A stretch of 41,630 nt of DNA, taken from contig JAAPAO010000298.1 in assembly GCA_013115145.1 (NCBI GenBank), positions 1 through 41,630 of the forward strand, given 5' to 3'. Below, piece by piece: positions 10,623 through 20,737 of this stretch. The notes under the pieces are model-generated. The model did no database searches. It worked only from the letters and a program-made list of their open reading frames with translations, and was not told the origin of the DNA. The DNA is from Perkinsus chesapeaki (taxonomy: Eukaryota; Perkinsozoa; Perkinsida; Perkinsidae). The translations under genes were made by a program, and so were the position numbers. Every line of letters starts with the position of its first letter. Positions within the stretch are counted from its first letter, which is position 1.

Positions 10623-11326
10623 TATTATTATTATCCTTAGCCGCCTTGCAAAAGGTGTTACTGGTCCATTATTCAGTTACTACAGGAGTTAGTGCAACCA
10701 TTTGTTTTCAAATTGTATTATAGTGTACTGATGATGGTATACTCTATATCGTCTTATATCGATGTTCATTATTATGTTGTCTTGCCGCCCTTATAATGGC
10801 ATAGACTTCAACTTTCTATGATTAATTATTATTGAATAGCAACTCGAAGTACAAGAAGAAGAAGTCTCTGGATTCAGTCCATCAAACTGTTAATAGGAAT
10901 TTTCTATTAATAACGCAGATTAGAAGAAGAGTTGAACTATGTTTTAAAACAGTATGTTGTGTTCAGTGGGACAGCATGCACACAATGGCTACTATAGAAA
11001 GTACGAGAATAGAAAGTACATATAAGCATGCGATACAATAGCCCCAGCACATAACTGTCGGACTAAATAGTACAGTGGTTACCGGATAAAACCCCAGCAG
11101 CCGTTTGAGCTCATCACTGGTGGCAATGTGACAGTATGACAATGATATTAGGTTGCGCGTGCGTGCTGAATGAAGCTAGCTGAATGACAGCTAGAGACGG
11201 ACGCTAAGATATTTTATTACATGAATTAAAGGATTGATACTTAAGGATACACCACTCCGATTAGAGGAATAATCTTGTTACGATAGTCTTACTTAGTGTT
11301 TTTATCAACGACGTACCATTAATAAC
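10623..11326. other. Spacer between transporter copies 2 and 3
   Basis: No gene is visible. The right half has a 7-bp stem hairpin at 11176-11194 and two copies of GCTGAATGA at 11165-11173 and 11179-11187. The promoter of the next transporter should lie here. Confidence 0.5.
11176..11194. repeat. Perfect short inverted repeat upstream of transporter 3
   Basis: CTAGCTG and CAGCTAG flank a five-base loop, about 130 bases before the ATG at 11327. It overlaps an AGCTAGCT palindrome. It may be a protein-binding site or a UTR hairpin; the function is unknown. Confidence 0.45.
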
Positions 11327-12598
11327 ATGGCCATCGAATCACAAGTGTATCCAGAGTCTAAGGTTGGCGATATCGAGGAAGGTGAAGAGAAGCCTAAGGT
11401 CCAAGCCAAGGTCGATATATGGTTGCTTATCCAATTTGCAATTCTTGGATTTGTTGCCCTGGCTCCTTGGAACTTCGTCCTTGCTGATATTGATTATCTA
11501 GATCGGAAGTTTGGACATCACTTTGCATCAACAACGCCGATCTTCTATTCAGTTGCTGTCAATTGTGCACAGTTGCTCCTCATCTGGGTTGGTAACAAGT
11601 TCACATTTGCCCCTCGCTTTGATTGGGGTTGCATTATATTATCTGTCTTCAATATCCTATTGGCTGTTGTCGCTATGTTTATTGGTAATGATAACCCCGT
11701 CGATAACACAAGCCTTGGATATGGACTTGCCCTAGTTTGTGTATTCCTTCTTGGTTTTGGCCATGCTGTTATGGAATCTTCATCATTTGGTCTTGCAGCT
11801 TTATGCCCTCAGTCTTGCATGGTTGCTGTTATGACTGGTGAGGGTATTGCCGGTTTGGCTGGTTGGCCCTTAAATATGCTCTTACAGGTTATTCTGGAAG
11901 CTGCTAATGTTCCTCGTAGAGAAGAAGTGCAATGTATTATATTCTTCTGCTTTACTTCAGCCTTTACAATGTTCATTGTCCCTATGTTCCGTGTTTGGAC
12001 ATCTAAGCATCCTTTCATGGTTGAGATATTGAAGATTGAGGCTAAGAGATCCAAGGAGACTTTGACTGTTCGTCAGACAAGGCGTCCAGTGTGGAATATT
12101 GTTAAGGATGTTGCACCAATGGCTTTCTGTGCATGGTGCAGTCTTGGTGTAACATTCGTTGTCTTCCCCTCTCAAGTCGTTCATTGGCAATCCAGCAATT
12201 CAAACAATACCGGTTTTATCCCTCAAGTCATCTACACCTTCCAAGTGGTCGATACAGTTGGTAGATTCCTGCCTAGCTTCGGTATATCAATGCCTAATCT
12301 TCTATTAATATGCTTTGTTCTTGGAAGAAGTATCTTTATTCCACTTTTCATCTGCACCAGTCTCTTCCCTACCGCTGCACCATTCCGTTTTGATTGGTTC
12401 AAGCATTTAGATATGGCTCTTTTCGCAGTGACTAATGGTTTAAGTTGTACTATTGCCATGGTAAAGGGACCTACACGTGTCAGCCAAGATAAGGCTGAGC
12501 AAGAGGTTGCTGGTTACACTATGGCTTTCGCTTTGATCTTTGGTATCTTATGCGGTAGTGTATTTGGCCTATGCGCTAATCTTGGTTTGGGCCAATAA
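11327..12598 (+). CDS. Equilibrative nucleoside transporter-like protein 3
   Basis: A 423-residue single-exon ENT/SLC29 transporter, collinear with copies 2 and 4. After a short acidic cytoplasmic N-terminus (IEEGEEKPK), TM1 carries APWN. The long identical core (for example LLIWVGNKFTFAPRFDWGC) is shared with copy 2 and nearly with copy 4. VFPSQ replaces VFPAQ. The VVDTVGRF and GPTRVSQDKAEQEVAG motifs are intact and the C-terminus ends LGLGQ as in copy 2. No frame damage is visible, so it is probably functional. The codon pattern is more T-ending than copy 2, so the copies are not brand-new duplicates or have been corrected only in part. Confidence 0.92.
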   Translation: MAIESQVYPESKVGDIEEGEEKPKVQAKVDIWLLIQFAILGFVALAPWNFVLADIDYLDRKFGHHFASTTPIFYSVAVNCAQLLLIWVGNKFTFAPRFDWGCIILSVFNILLAVVAMFIGNDNPVDNTSLGYGLALVCVFLLGFGHAVMESSSFGLAALCPQSCMVAVMTGEGIAGLAGWPLNMLLQVILEAANVPRREEVQCIIFFCFTSAFTMFIVPMFRVWTSKHPFMVEILKIEAKRSKETLTVRQTRRPVWNIVKDVAPMAFCAWCSLGVTFVVFPSQVVHWQSSNSNNTGFIPQVIYTFQVVDTVGRFLPSFGISMPNLLLICFVLGRSIFIPLFICTSLFPTAAPFRFDWFKHLDMALFAVTNGLSCTIAMVKGPTRVSQDKAEQEVAGYTMAFALIFGILCGSVFGLCANLGLGQ

Positions 12599-13525
12599 TA
12601 ATTGTTATGATATTTTCATCTGTGTGTTATTGTCAAGTGTTTCTACTATATAAATAACGTCACTCATCAGTCCGTTATATTTATGAAATCACTGTTCCCC
12701 CCTCAGATGATGACAATCACTTTATGTTGCATTTCCGTGTGTTTCACGGTTTTGTTGAGGATGTGCCTCAAGACGTATTGCCTTTAAAGCATATCTCTCG
12801 ACTTCGTTGTACTGATTCAGTAGCACTTAGTTGTTCCCAGTAGTGTTATTGGTATGTTGTTATTACTCCTATTTTAAATGTGCTATAATGTTTAATCGTC
12901 ATTAACCGGGCTGAGTCCATGGTTATGTTCGTCTTATACTTTCTAATGATATTCCATAGTAGGAGTCAACTGCCGCCGACTTATGTACATCATCCTAAAG
13001 TTTAGGATCTATTCTACTAACAAATCATCTTTTACAATATGCGTGTTGTGTTGATTGTAGTGAATGGGACGTATTACGAATATGAGGTTCGCTATAGTAA
13101 GTAATTGTATAGATGTAGTGACTTCGCGTGTGCACTGGAACCTGTAGGCACTCAGGTTGTCCGACATTCGATAGCAGAACCGAAAACCACTCGAAGCGCC
13201 ATGTGATGCTCTCGAGTAGGTTGTAGTAGAAGTTCCACCGCTCAACAATATTGTTGTTCTCACATTTCATATCATGCCTGTCTCACACTCGTATCATTAT
13301 CTATGATATCTGCCTTATTAACCTTATACAATGCTGACTAGCGTAGACAGGCGATTTTGTTGCTAATCTCACAATTTATGTCTACTTGTATCTTAAGCTA
13401 AAGCGCTAGCTAGCGTGGTCACACAGTGCTTGCCCCCCGAGCCTGGCTTTATGCACTTATAGTGCTCATCACATATAAAATTATCCATTTGTTGTTGTAG
13501 TTTATATAACTTTGTATAACAGGCC
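12599..13525. other. Spacer between transporter copies 3 and 4
   Basis: No gene with support is seen. Short overlapping minus-strand frames near 13009-13270 lack any recognisable domain. The right end contains a 12-bp palindrome at 13404-13415 and a GTTGTTGTAGTTT run just before the next ATG. Confidence 0.45.
13404..13415. repeat. 12-bp perfect palindrome upstream of transporter 4
   Basis: CGCTAGCTAGCG reads the same on both strands and lies 111 bases before the ATG at 13526. It shares a GCTAGC core with sites upstream of copies 2 and 3. Such a dyad could bind a dimeric regulator; this is inference. Confidence 0.4.
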
Positions 13526-14815
13526 ATGTCTTCTACACAAGGGTCACCCATCAGCAAAGCTGATTCTAGCCTCTCTGATATCGAAGAGGGGAAGTCTACT
13601 AAGGTTACCGAGTCTAAGCCCAAGGTCGACTTCTCGCTACTATGCCAGTTCTGTATTCTGGGATTTGTAGCTTTGGCTCCTTGGAACTTCGTCTTGGCAG
13701 ATTTACCTTATCTTGACTCCAAATTCCATAATCACTTCAGTTCAACGGTTCCTATTATTTATTCAGTTGCTGTGAATCTTGCACAGTTACTTTTAATTTG
13801 GGTCGGTAACAAGTTCAGTTTTGCTCCCCGTTTCGATTGGGGTTGCGGAGTATTAAGCGTATTCAACATCCTTCTTGCTGTTGTTGCTATGACTGTTGGT
13901 GATGGTAACCCGTGCCCTAATGAAGGACTAGGTTTTGGTCTTGCTCTAGTCTGCGTTTTCTTGCTTGGTTTTGGACATGCTCTTATGGAGTCTTCATCCT
14001 TTGGTTTAGCTGCCCTTTGCCCTCAATCATGTATGATCGCTGATATGACTGGTGAAGGTGTTGCTGGTCTAGCCGGTTGGCCTATTAATATGCTTCTACA
14101 AGTCATATTTGATGCTGGTAATGTCCGTCGCCAAGCAGAATGGCAATGTCTTGTATTCTTCTGTGTTACCTCTGTTATCACAGTATGTGTTATTCCTATG
14201 TATAGATGTGTAACATCTAAACATCCTTATATGAGACAGGTATTGAAGATTGAAGAGAACCGTAAGAAGACCAGCTTGAAGACACGTCAGACTAGACGTC
14301 CCGTTATATACATTCTAAAGGATGTCCTCCCTATGGCTTTGTGCGCTTGGGGCACTATGACGGTCACCTTCGTGGTATTCCCTGCCCAGGTGTCCTATTG
14401 GAAATCTGAAGACCCAACCAACACTGGTTTCGTATCACAGGTTATCTACACTTTCCAAGTTGTTGATACTATTGGCCGTTTCTTACCTAGTTTGAAATTC
14501 AACATGCCTAGTTGGTGCCTTATGATCTGGGTTGCTTGTCGTCTTATCTATATTCCGTTGTTTATGTGTATTAGTTTGTACCCCACCCTCATACCATTCT
14601 ATTATGATTGGTTTAAACATCTTGTTATGGGATGCTTTGCTATCACTAATGGTACTGGGTGCACTTTAGCTATGATGAAGGGACCAGAACGTGTTAAAGA
14701 GCAGTCCGAAGAAGAGGTCTCTGGTTATATTATGGCATTCGGCTTGATATCTGGTATTCTAACCGGTAGTATATTCGGCCTTATTGCCAATATCTGCCTT
14801 GGTCAGAGTACTTAA
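13526..14815 (+). CDS. Equilibrative nucleoside transporter-like protein 4
   Basis: A 429-residue single-exon ENT/SLC29 transporter and the last of the tandem set. The N-terminus is short and acidic (SDIEEGKSTK), TM1 has APWN, and the VFPAQ, VVDTIGRF and GPERVKEQSEEEVSG motifs are all present. The central loop (KIEENRKKTS then RQTRRP) is conserved with the other copies. The C-terminal ICLGQST extends two residues past the common end. The start at 13526 matches the paralogue start positions. Loop and C-terminal differences from copies 2 and 3 suggest older divergence. The four copies together suggest strong reliance on imported nucleosides, as is usual for purine-auxotrophic protists; that link is inference. 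Confidence 0.92.
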   Translation: MSSTQGSPISKADSSLSDIEEGKSTKVTESKPKVDFSLLCQFCILGFVALAPWNFVLADLPYLDSKFHNHFSSTVPIIYSVAVNLAQLLLIWVGNKFSFAPRFDWGCGVLSVFNILLAVVAMTVGDGNPCPNEGLGFGLALVCVFLLGFGHALMESSSFGLAALCPQSCMIADMTGEGVAGLAGWPINMLLQVIFDAGNVRRQAEWQCLVFFCVTSVITVCVIPMYRCVTSKHPYMRQVLKIEENRKKTSLKTRQTRRPVIYILKDVLPMALCAWGTMTVTFVVFPAQVSYWKSEDPTNTGFVSQVIYTFQVVDTIGRFLPSLKFNMPSWCLMIWVACRLIYIPLFMCISLYPTLIPFYYDWFKHLVMGCFAITNGTGCTLAMMKGPERVKEQSEEEVSGYIMAFGLISGILTGSIFGLIANICLGQST

Positions 14816-15752
14816 ATCCGGAACACCAATCTATGATGATGGTGTTGCTGTTGTTGTTAAGTATGTTGATGCTGTATTATTATTGACTGTATTAATGGCC
14901 ATAGCTGATGATGATGCTGCTCCTTGTTCCGTAAGATTTATTTTTACTTCTCTAGTTACTCTTCTCTATAATAAAGTAGTGACTGACCCTGACGCGAGGC
15001 GCCTCTCAATGACCACCAATATTTTGCTGTAAGTATTTCCTAATACTGGAGATAAAATTATGTGTATATCTGTTAACTACTGCTGATGTTTTAGCTCACT
15101 CTTATCGTTACTATAATCACCTGCTAGATTGACGACGACGATGTTCCTCTGATTCAAGTAGCTGATGTCTTGGTGTTGCTGTTTAGAACCGAAAAAGAGT
15201 TTGGTTCTCTGCAACATGATAACAACAACAACAACTACTTTACTCGTAATCTTCATCCTCATCATCATCACCATAATCTATTATTGTTTTATAAGACCAT
15301 TCATGGCCTCGTTAGCCTGCTGATCGTTTATTAAGTTTATGATGATAGATGAGTGAGCTATAACTATTACTACTCTACTTCTACTATATCTTCATTTATT
15401 ATTAGGTGGGATTTTCTCTCTATCAGACCAGAATAGTTTATGACTTACAAGTCGTGTCTCTCTTGATCCCGCTGGACTTCCTATTCTTTACGCTTTGTGT
15501 TTAGTAAAAGTAGTCATTTCAACAACAAACTCAACAACAACAAGTTCATAATATACTAACTATAATACTAATACATTCGTGCACGCAAATAATAGCGTTA
15601 TTGATGATAACAATGAGGTAAAGGGTAGGAGGAGAAGCAGCAGCAGCAAACATGTCAGAATTGGCTCTCAACCCAAAGATTCATCATTATAGTGGAGGCC
15701 ACGTGAGCCTGCGTCACAGCAACTTATCGTTATGAACAACAAATAATTGACT
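14816..15752. other. Spacer between convergent genes
   Basis: No gene is supported. It is the tail-to-tail region between transporter 4 (+) and the AAA+ gene (-). It holds several short trinucleotide runs (ATG/CAT, AAC, GCA) but no larger repeat. Confidence 0.45.
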
Positions 15753-18700
15753 TTATTTTAATGAGACATATCTGGGTCCATCACTAACTACACTTTCACG
15801 TTTAGCCTTGGACTCTTGTACGTTAGCTCGGACTCGCTCGAATGAGTCGGAGAATATCTGCCATACTATCCTAAATGCCTATCCCTACTGACACCCCCTA
15901 CCTGTTGAGTTATCGCACCAGGCATTAGAAGGCAGGGAGACGAAGTATCGTATACCCAGGAATCAGATGGGCCTGGATCTGCATCACCTGCATCGACTTC
16001 CTTATCTATATTTGAGATATATACTATAATTTCTTATACAAGTATATATACGAACCTGCTTCCTTTTTCTCACCAAGGTAGCCAGTAGCCTCCTCAAGTG
16101 CCGTGCATACTGTCTCATCGATTAACATCCTTATATCAGCACCAGACCATCCATGCTGATACATTCTACTACTATCATTCATATACCCCCACAATGCCTA
16201 CTGTTCGTCTAGCCCACATCCTCAGATTTACCGTATCTTTACAGAGATAACCAGCTTGTATAAGACTACTGCACATGGTAGTGAGTATGTCATATCTTTG
16301 GTCTTCATCTGGCATTGGTATTTTAACCTTATCATTATCACATTATAACACTGTCCGAGTAACATTCCTGCTGCTGCTGCCTACATGTAATCCGAATCTA
16401 CCATAACGTAGCAATGCGGGATCGATAACATCTGGACGATTGGTCGTGCCTAAGTGTATAGGACATGACTACTAGAGTAGTAGTAATAATTACCAATAAT
16501 AAGTATATTATTAAGGGGTTTAGTGTCAAGCACTCTCCTATTACCATTCACCATGGTGTTATCTAAGATCAAAATTGACAATAAGTAAGATGTGTTGGTC
16601 ACCGGACTACCGGAGACCCTAGATATCCTGCTCCCTCCAGGCGGGGAAGGAGGAGGAGGAGAAGAAGAAGGAGAATGCAGAAGACCATTGTTGTTGTTGT
16701 TACCCCCATGGCGGCCGCCTAAATGTTATTTGTCACCACGGTAGAGCACGGGTAGATAGAGATATTAGCACCCCTGTCAGTTCCCAGTACTACTTTTATC
16801 CTGCCCCCTGCCTTGCTTATTGTTATCAGGTAATGGTATAATACCTTATAATAGTCCATTACTCTACCTTATCTATTATTATGTATTCCTTACCATCCAT
16901 ACAGGCTAGTAAACATGATACTAATGAATCATCAGCCCTACTATTAGTATCACTCCCCCTTGTCTTAGTTAGTCCATCTATCTCATCTAATATTATCATA
17001 TGCAATGATAATGGATCATGTGATGTTTTTCTAGCAGGTTCGAATAGCTAAATACAGCAATGCCCCCCCTCCTTCCTGCCTCCTACTACTTACTTGAAAT
17101 AGTTTATGTTCACTTTCACCATACCATTTACTTTGTATATCAGGTGCATGAACTACTTGTACACTATCACAACACAAAGCCTGATAACGACAACAACAAA
17201 GCTCCCAGTGTAACCCACCACCACCATGACTACCTGCGAAAGGACCTTAGCTAATGATGTCTTACCGCAGCCTGGTGGCCCTGATAGCAATAGTCCCCTA
17301 TGATGCTGCATCCCTAGTGTCTGGAACAATACAGGTAATATAGTCCTACTAAAGGCCTTAATAACACTATCACCTTCAGCTCATCTGGGTGTAGTGTACG
17401 TGATAGCAGTAACCTTTGCAATAGTCTTATCTACAACATACCAATCCATAGTCCCTACTATACCGATACTATTCCTACTGTAGCCCTTGGTATACCGGAT
17501 ATACCTCCATCTCTAACAGCTTGCTCTAATGTACGTATCTCCCTCCTTCTCTCATGTATGGCATGAGCAACCCTAATACACCATCATCTTCACCAGTTAG
17601 CCATGACTATCACCTCGATGCCCGATGAGCCTCGTCCTCTACATCAGCAGCAGCAGCAGCAGTGGCCTGGTGTTGGTTATGATAGTAGTCCTGTCCGCCT
17701 GCCATCTCAGTAGCCCTACTCCTTCTATCCTCTATAGATGATGCTTGGTGGTGTTGTTGTGCCTTTGATGGTACTATAGATGCTTCTCTAATATATCTAA
17801 CCCATCACTATTATCATACCTATTATTATTACACCCTTACTCTCTCATACGTTTAGCAAAGGTACAAGCATGTGCCATATAAGGTATTGATATACCATCA
17901 CTGTTACTAGGCGGCGGTCCCCAGTCAGAAGAAGACCTGTATTATATTTAGATATGTCTTTAATGCCTGTGCAGCTCCCTACCCATCAGCCTCTTCTGGA
18001 GTTGGCACTGCTATTGATCTACCTGTAACGGCATGATGATGACTACCTATCTGTGTGTCTATATAATCTTCTATAAAGTTACGTATCTACCCATACCACA
18101 CTTCCGCTTGATCATCTTTAGACATACTACCCCTCTATTAACCCAATCCCTATCATGTCTTGTCAAGACTTGTAATAGGCGTATAGGTACATCTCTATCA
18201 CTCTGTATACTATACTTCAACGTTGAGCATAGGTCAGTAGCTAGTGTATCAAGGACCTTTCACAACAACAACCATGCCCATAGCCTATCCTTTTCCTTAC
18301 ATTTTGTGCTTTAGCAGCATCACAAGACTGCTGCTGCCTACCACCACTGGCTACTAACCTTTGCATTAGCTCCTCTCGTGTGCCATCTGTTGCCATGCCT
18401 TTCATAGCTAATATAGACTTTAGGTCATTCACCGATAATGGCTCTAACGCCAATCTCAGTGTCTAAATACACTAATGATAACAACAACAACAACTACTAC
18501 ACGCACCTACCTGCCCTTCATAAGGATGTGCAGTAGACTTAGTAGAGGCATCACCTTCATTACCACTAGCAGCAGCACTACTGCTACTATTGGCGGCATA
18601 TCGCCTCACTGTCCACAGTGCCGGCCGCCTGCTAGCCAATGTTATAGCTGAGGAGGGGTAAGGTAAGGTTTAGCAGCACTATGGCTTACTAGCCCTCCTG

Positions 18701-18839
18701 TGTATTGTGGTATACAAGGAGACTGCAGCAAGAGCAGACATTTAACAGCCATAGACACTAAGATGATGACAGGGGAGAGGGGTATAACACGACAAGTTAT
18801 GAAGAAAGAACGGTATGAATAATAATAACGTGACAACAT
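15753..18839 (-). CDS. AAA+ ATPase with N-terminal SAP domain and probable mitochondrial presequence
   Basis: The minus strand opens at 18839 with MLSRYYYSYRSFF; removing a 143-base intron (18790-18648) continues into ITLASRRPALWTVRRYAAN, together a convincing mitochondrial presequence with an RRY-type cleavage context. Next, around 18450-18340, is a SAP-like helix pair (LSVNDLKSILAMKG, then GTREELMQRL), a small DNA/RNA-binding fold. After a linker comes one AAA+ module: Walker A GPPGCGKTS (about 17253-17300), pore-type WYGES, Walker B IILDEID (about 16970-17007) and the second region of homology NRPDVIDPALLRYGRFG (about 16385-16450). The last has RYGR where classic AAA proteins have RPGR. 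A lid helix region (GWSGADIRMLIDE) follows, and the gene ends with TAA at 15755-15753. The core resembles NSF/Cdc48-type AAA modules but only one is seen. Exon edges in 17500-18300 are unresolved. Confidence 0.75.
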
Positions 18840-18889
18840 GCAATGGGTAGTAGTAGTAACATGCTAGTTATGCCGATAATGCCTTTTAT

Positions 18890-19743
18890 TTAATACTCTA
18901 CCACACCTTCTCCTTATCCTACCCCATAACGATGCCCCTCTAACAATGCACTACTATTCTATATCCTTCTATCCTCCTTACCTTGTATACTTCCTTGCTG
19001 TATTACAGCACTGTCCTCCTCCTCCTAATAGGCTGACTTCCACCTCCTCAAGCCTCTCTTCACCATATGATCTCCGTTCCTCTAAGGTATCAGTAGAGTT
19101 ATATTATCACTCATCACCTCACCAAGTAATGCCCTACTAGGCCCATCTGACACTAGGAGCCTATCCTCTTCACAATTGCCTTTTGTCATCTTATGCCCAG
19201 TAATGAATCTATTTCCCTTTAACACTAGTAAAACTCAATAACAATAGGTATTACCCCAGTAGCTTGCCTTAACATGCTGCTGCTCTACGGCCAGGTGGTG
19301 ATCGACATTATACGAGAGGACGGCAATAGTGTAATCAATCAATACTTGACATAGCAATCTTATGGTAGTAGTAGCTTCAACGGGACAGTGATATAATAGA
19401 GATGGTGAGCGACACACTCATCATTTTATAGAAGGTGTTAACAACTTGTCTGCAGTAGCTTAATACACGGAAGAAGCACTAGCATGCATATAGAGATAAT
19501 AATAGTAGTAGTAAGCACTTCTACACCAGAGAAGGACAGCAACAGCACCAATAGGGAGTGATAATGGAAGTAATGGAATCATAATTTCATGGTATTATAC
19601 GAACGGAGGGAAGCATCATTAGCAGGCTTCATACGGCGGCTCAACAAACGGCCAAACTCAGTTGTCAAGCATCGACGTTTGAGGGTTCTCAGAAGAGATT
19701 GGCGTCTAAAGGGAATGCTGTTAAAGGCTATTGTTGAAAGCAT
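18890..19743 (-). CDS. Unrecognised protein with mitochondrial-type presequence
   Basis: I do not recognise this gene. The minus-strand ATG at 19743 opens a 54-codon exon reading MLSTIAFNSIPFRRQSLLR then KRRCLTTEFGRLLSRR, rich in Arg/Ser/Leu and almost free of acids, as expected of a mitochondrial presequence. Downstream open segments joined by plausible GT-AG introns read IDYTIAVLSYNVDHH, KGNRFITGHKMTKGN, EEDRLLVSDGPSRALLG and EERRSYGEERLEEVE. Joins at 19250-19225 and 19115-19075 keep frame. The junction after the first exon and the exact stop (near 18890-18910) are uncertain. It sits directly upstream of the AAA+ gene on the same strand, which could be chance. Confidence 0.45.
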
Positions 19744-19877
19744 GACCTACTTCTCCTGAATAAGGCCAGCACAGCCCTCTTCATCATCACTATCTAGATT
19801 GAAGTAATAATCGCTACTGTTAGTAGCAGTACGGCTGCATGCTGAATGGGAAATATGGTATTAATAATGATGATACA

Positions 19878-20456
19878 CTAACTACCCGTAGCTGGCGTAA
19901 GATCAGCGGACTTAAGGGATTCAGTATCGCTCTTCAGAGGGGTATCATCGGGATCCACAAAGAGCTCGACATACAAGTCGTGGGGCATGTCCCTGATAAT
20001 AAGTACCACTATATGATTAGATGACACTACCTCTTAAGTGTAGCATTGGTAAGCCAGGACGGCTTGTCAATATCATTTAATGAAGTAACTTCAGCTACCA
20101 CAGTACGATCTCTCATCCATACTAATGTGGCTTTACGATTATCATTACGTATGTAGTTGGAGGCCAATATCTGATAGACTACTAATAAAGAGGAGCTATA
20201 TAGCAGCAGGTTACAAAGCATCCACGTCTAATGCATCTATCAGCAGATAGATCGGAGTTAGCCCGGTCAGCAGGTAGGTTGATAATAGGATCTTCGGTAA
20301 CTATTAGGACCTGTTACAAAATATGAAACGGCTGGGAAGATTCATAATGAGGTCGCTTGGAAGCCTTACCTGATTCTTCGCGATAGTGCACTCAGCGAAC
20401 TTGAGCCCAAACCTAGCATCACGGGTCTCCTTGCAGATTGTAACGTGCCAGACCAT
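19878..20456 (-). CDS. Small unrecognised protein, possible PDZ-like N-terminus
   Basis: Minus-strand exons join to a protein of about 139 residues that begins MVWHVTICKETRDARFGLKF and ends DLTPATGS before TAG at 19880-19878. Introns are placed after AKNQ (GTAAGG...AACAG), near CIR, and after LKR (ending TTATCAG). The opening strand, RFGLKF loop and later VVAEV strand recall a PDZ fold, but the match is weak. The tail has MPHDLYVELFVDPDD. An in-frame stop (TAG) lies directly before the ATG, which supports this start. No functional call is possible. It is divergent from the gene at 20738. Confidence 0.5.
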
Positions 20457-20737
20457 CTACTCTAATAATAGGTCAGAGTGCGTAATATAATAAACCTTTT
20501 AGTAGGGGTCCCGGTCACATCTTGCTAGTCTTACCGAATCTTGCGTTTCCTCAACGTAACATTTCGAATGTTGCGCAGGAAAAGGTCAGGTTCTCTTCTC
20601 ACTCATTAAGTTCCCTATTTAATAAACGGACCTCTAACCCCGCATTATGTCAGTATCTTAGCTCGACGCGTGAATTTGAGGTTGTGATTTTCCCCCAGGC
20701 ACGTTTTTGCTGATTGTTGTTGTTGTGGGCTGGTAAT

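Noticed and set aside
20400-20412. Minus-strand GGCTCAAG resembling the 3' end of the dinoflagellate spliced leader
   Set aside because: Only the last few bases match and it lies within a coding exon (RFGLKFAEC).
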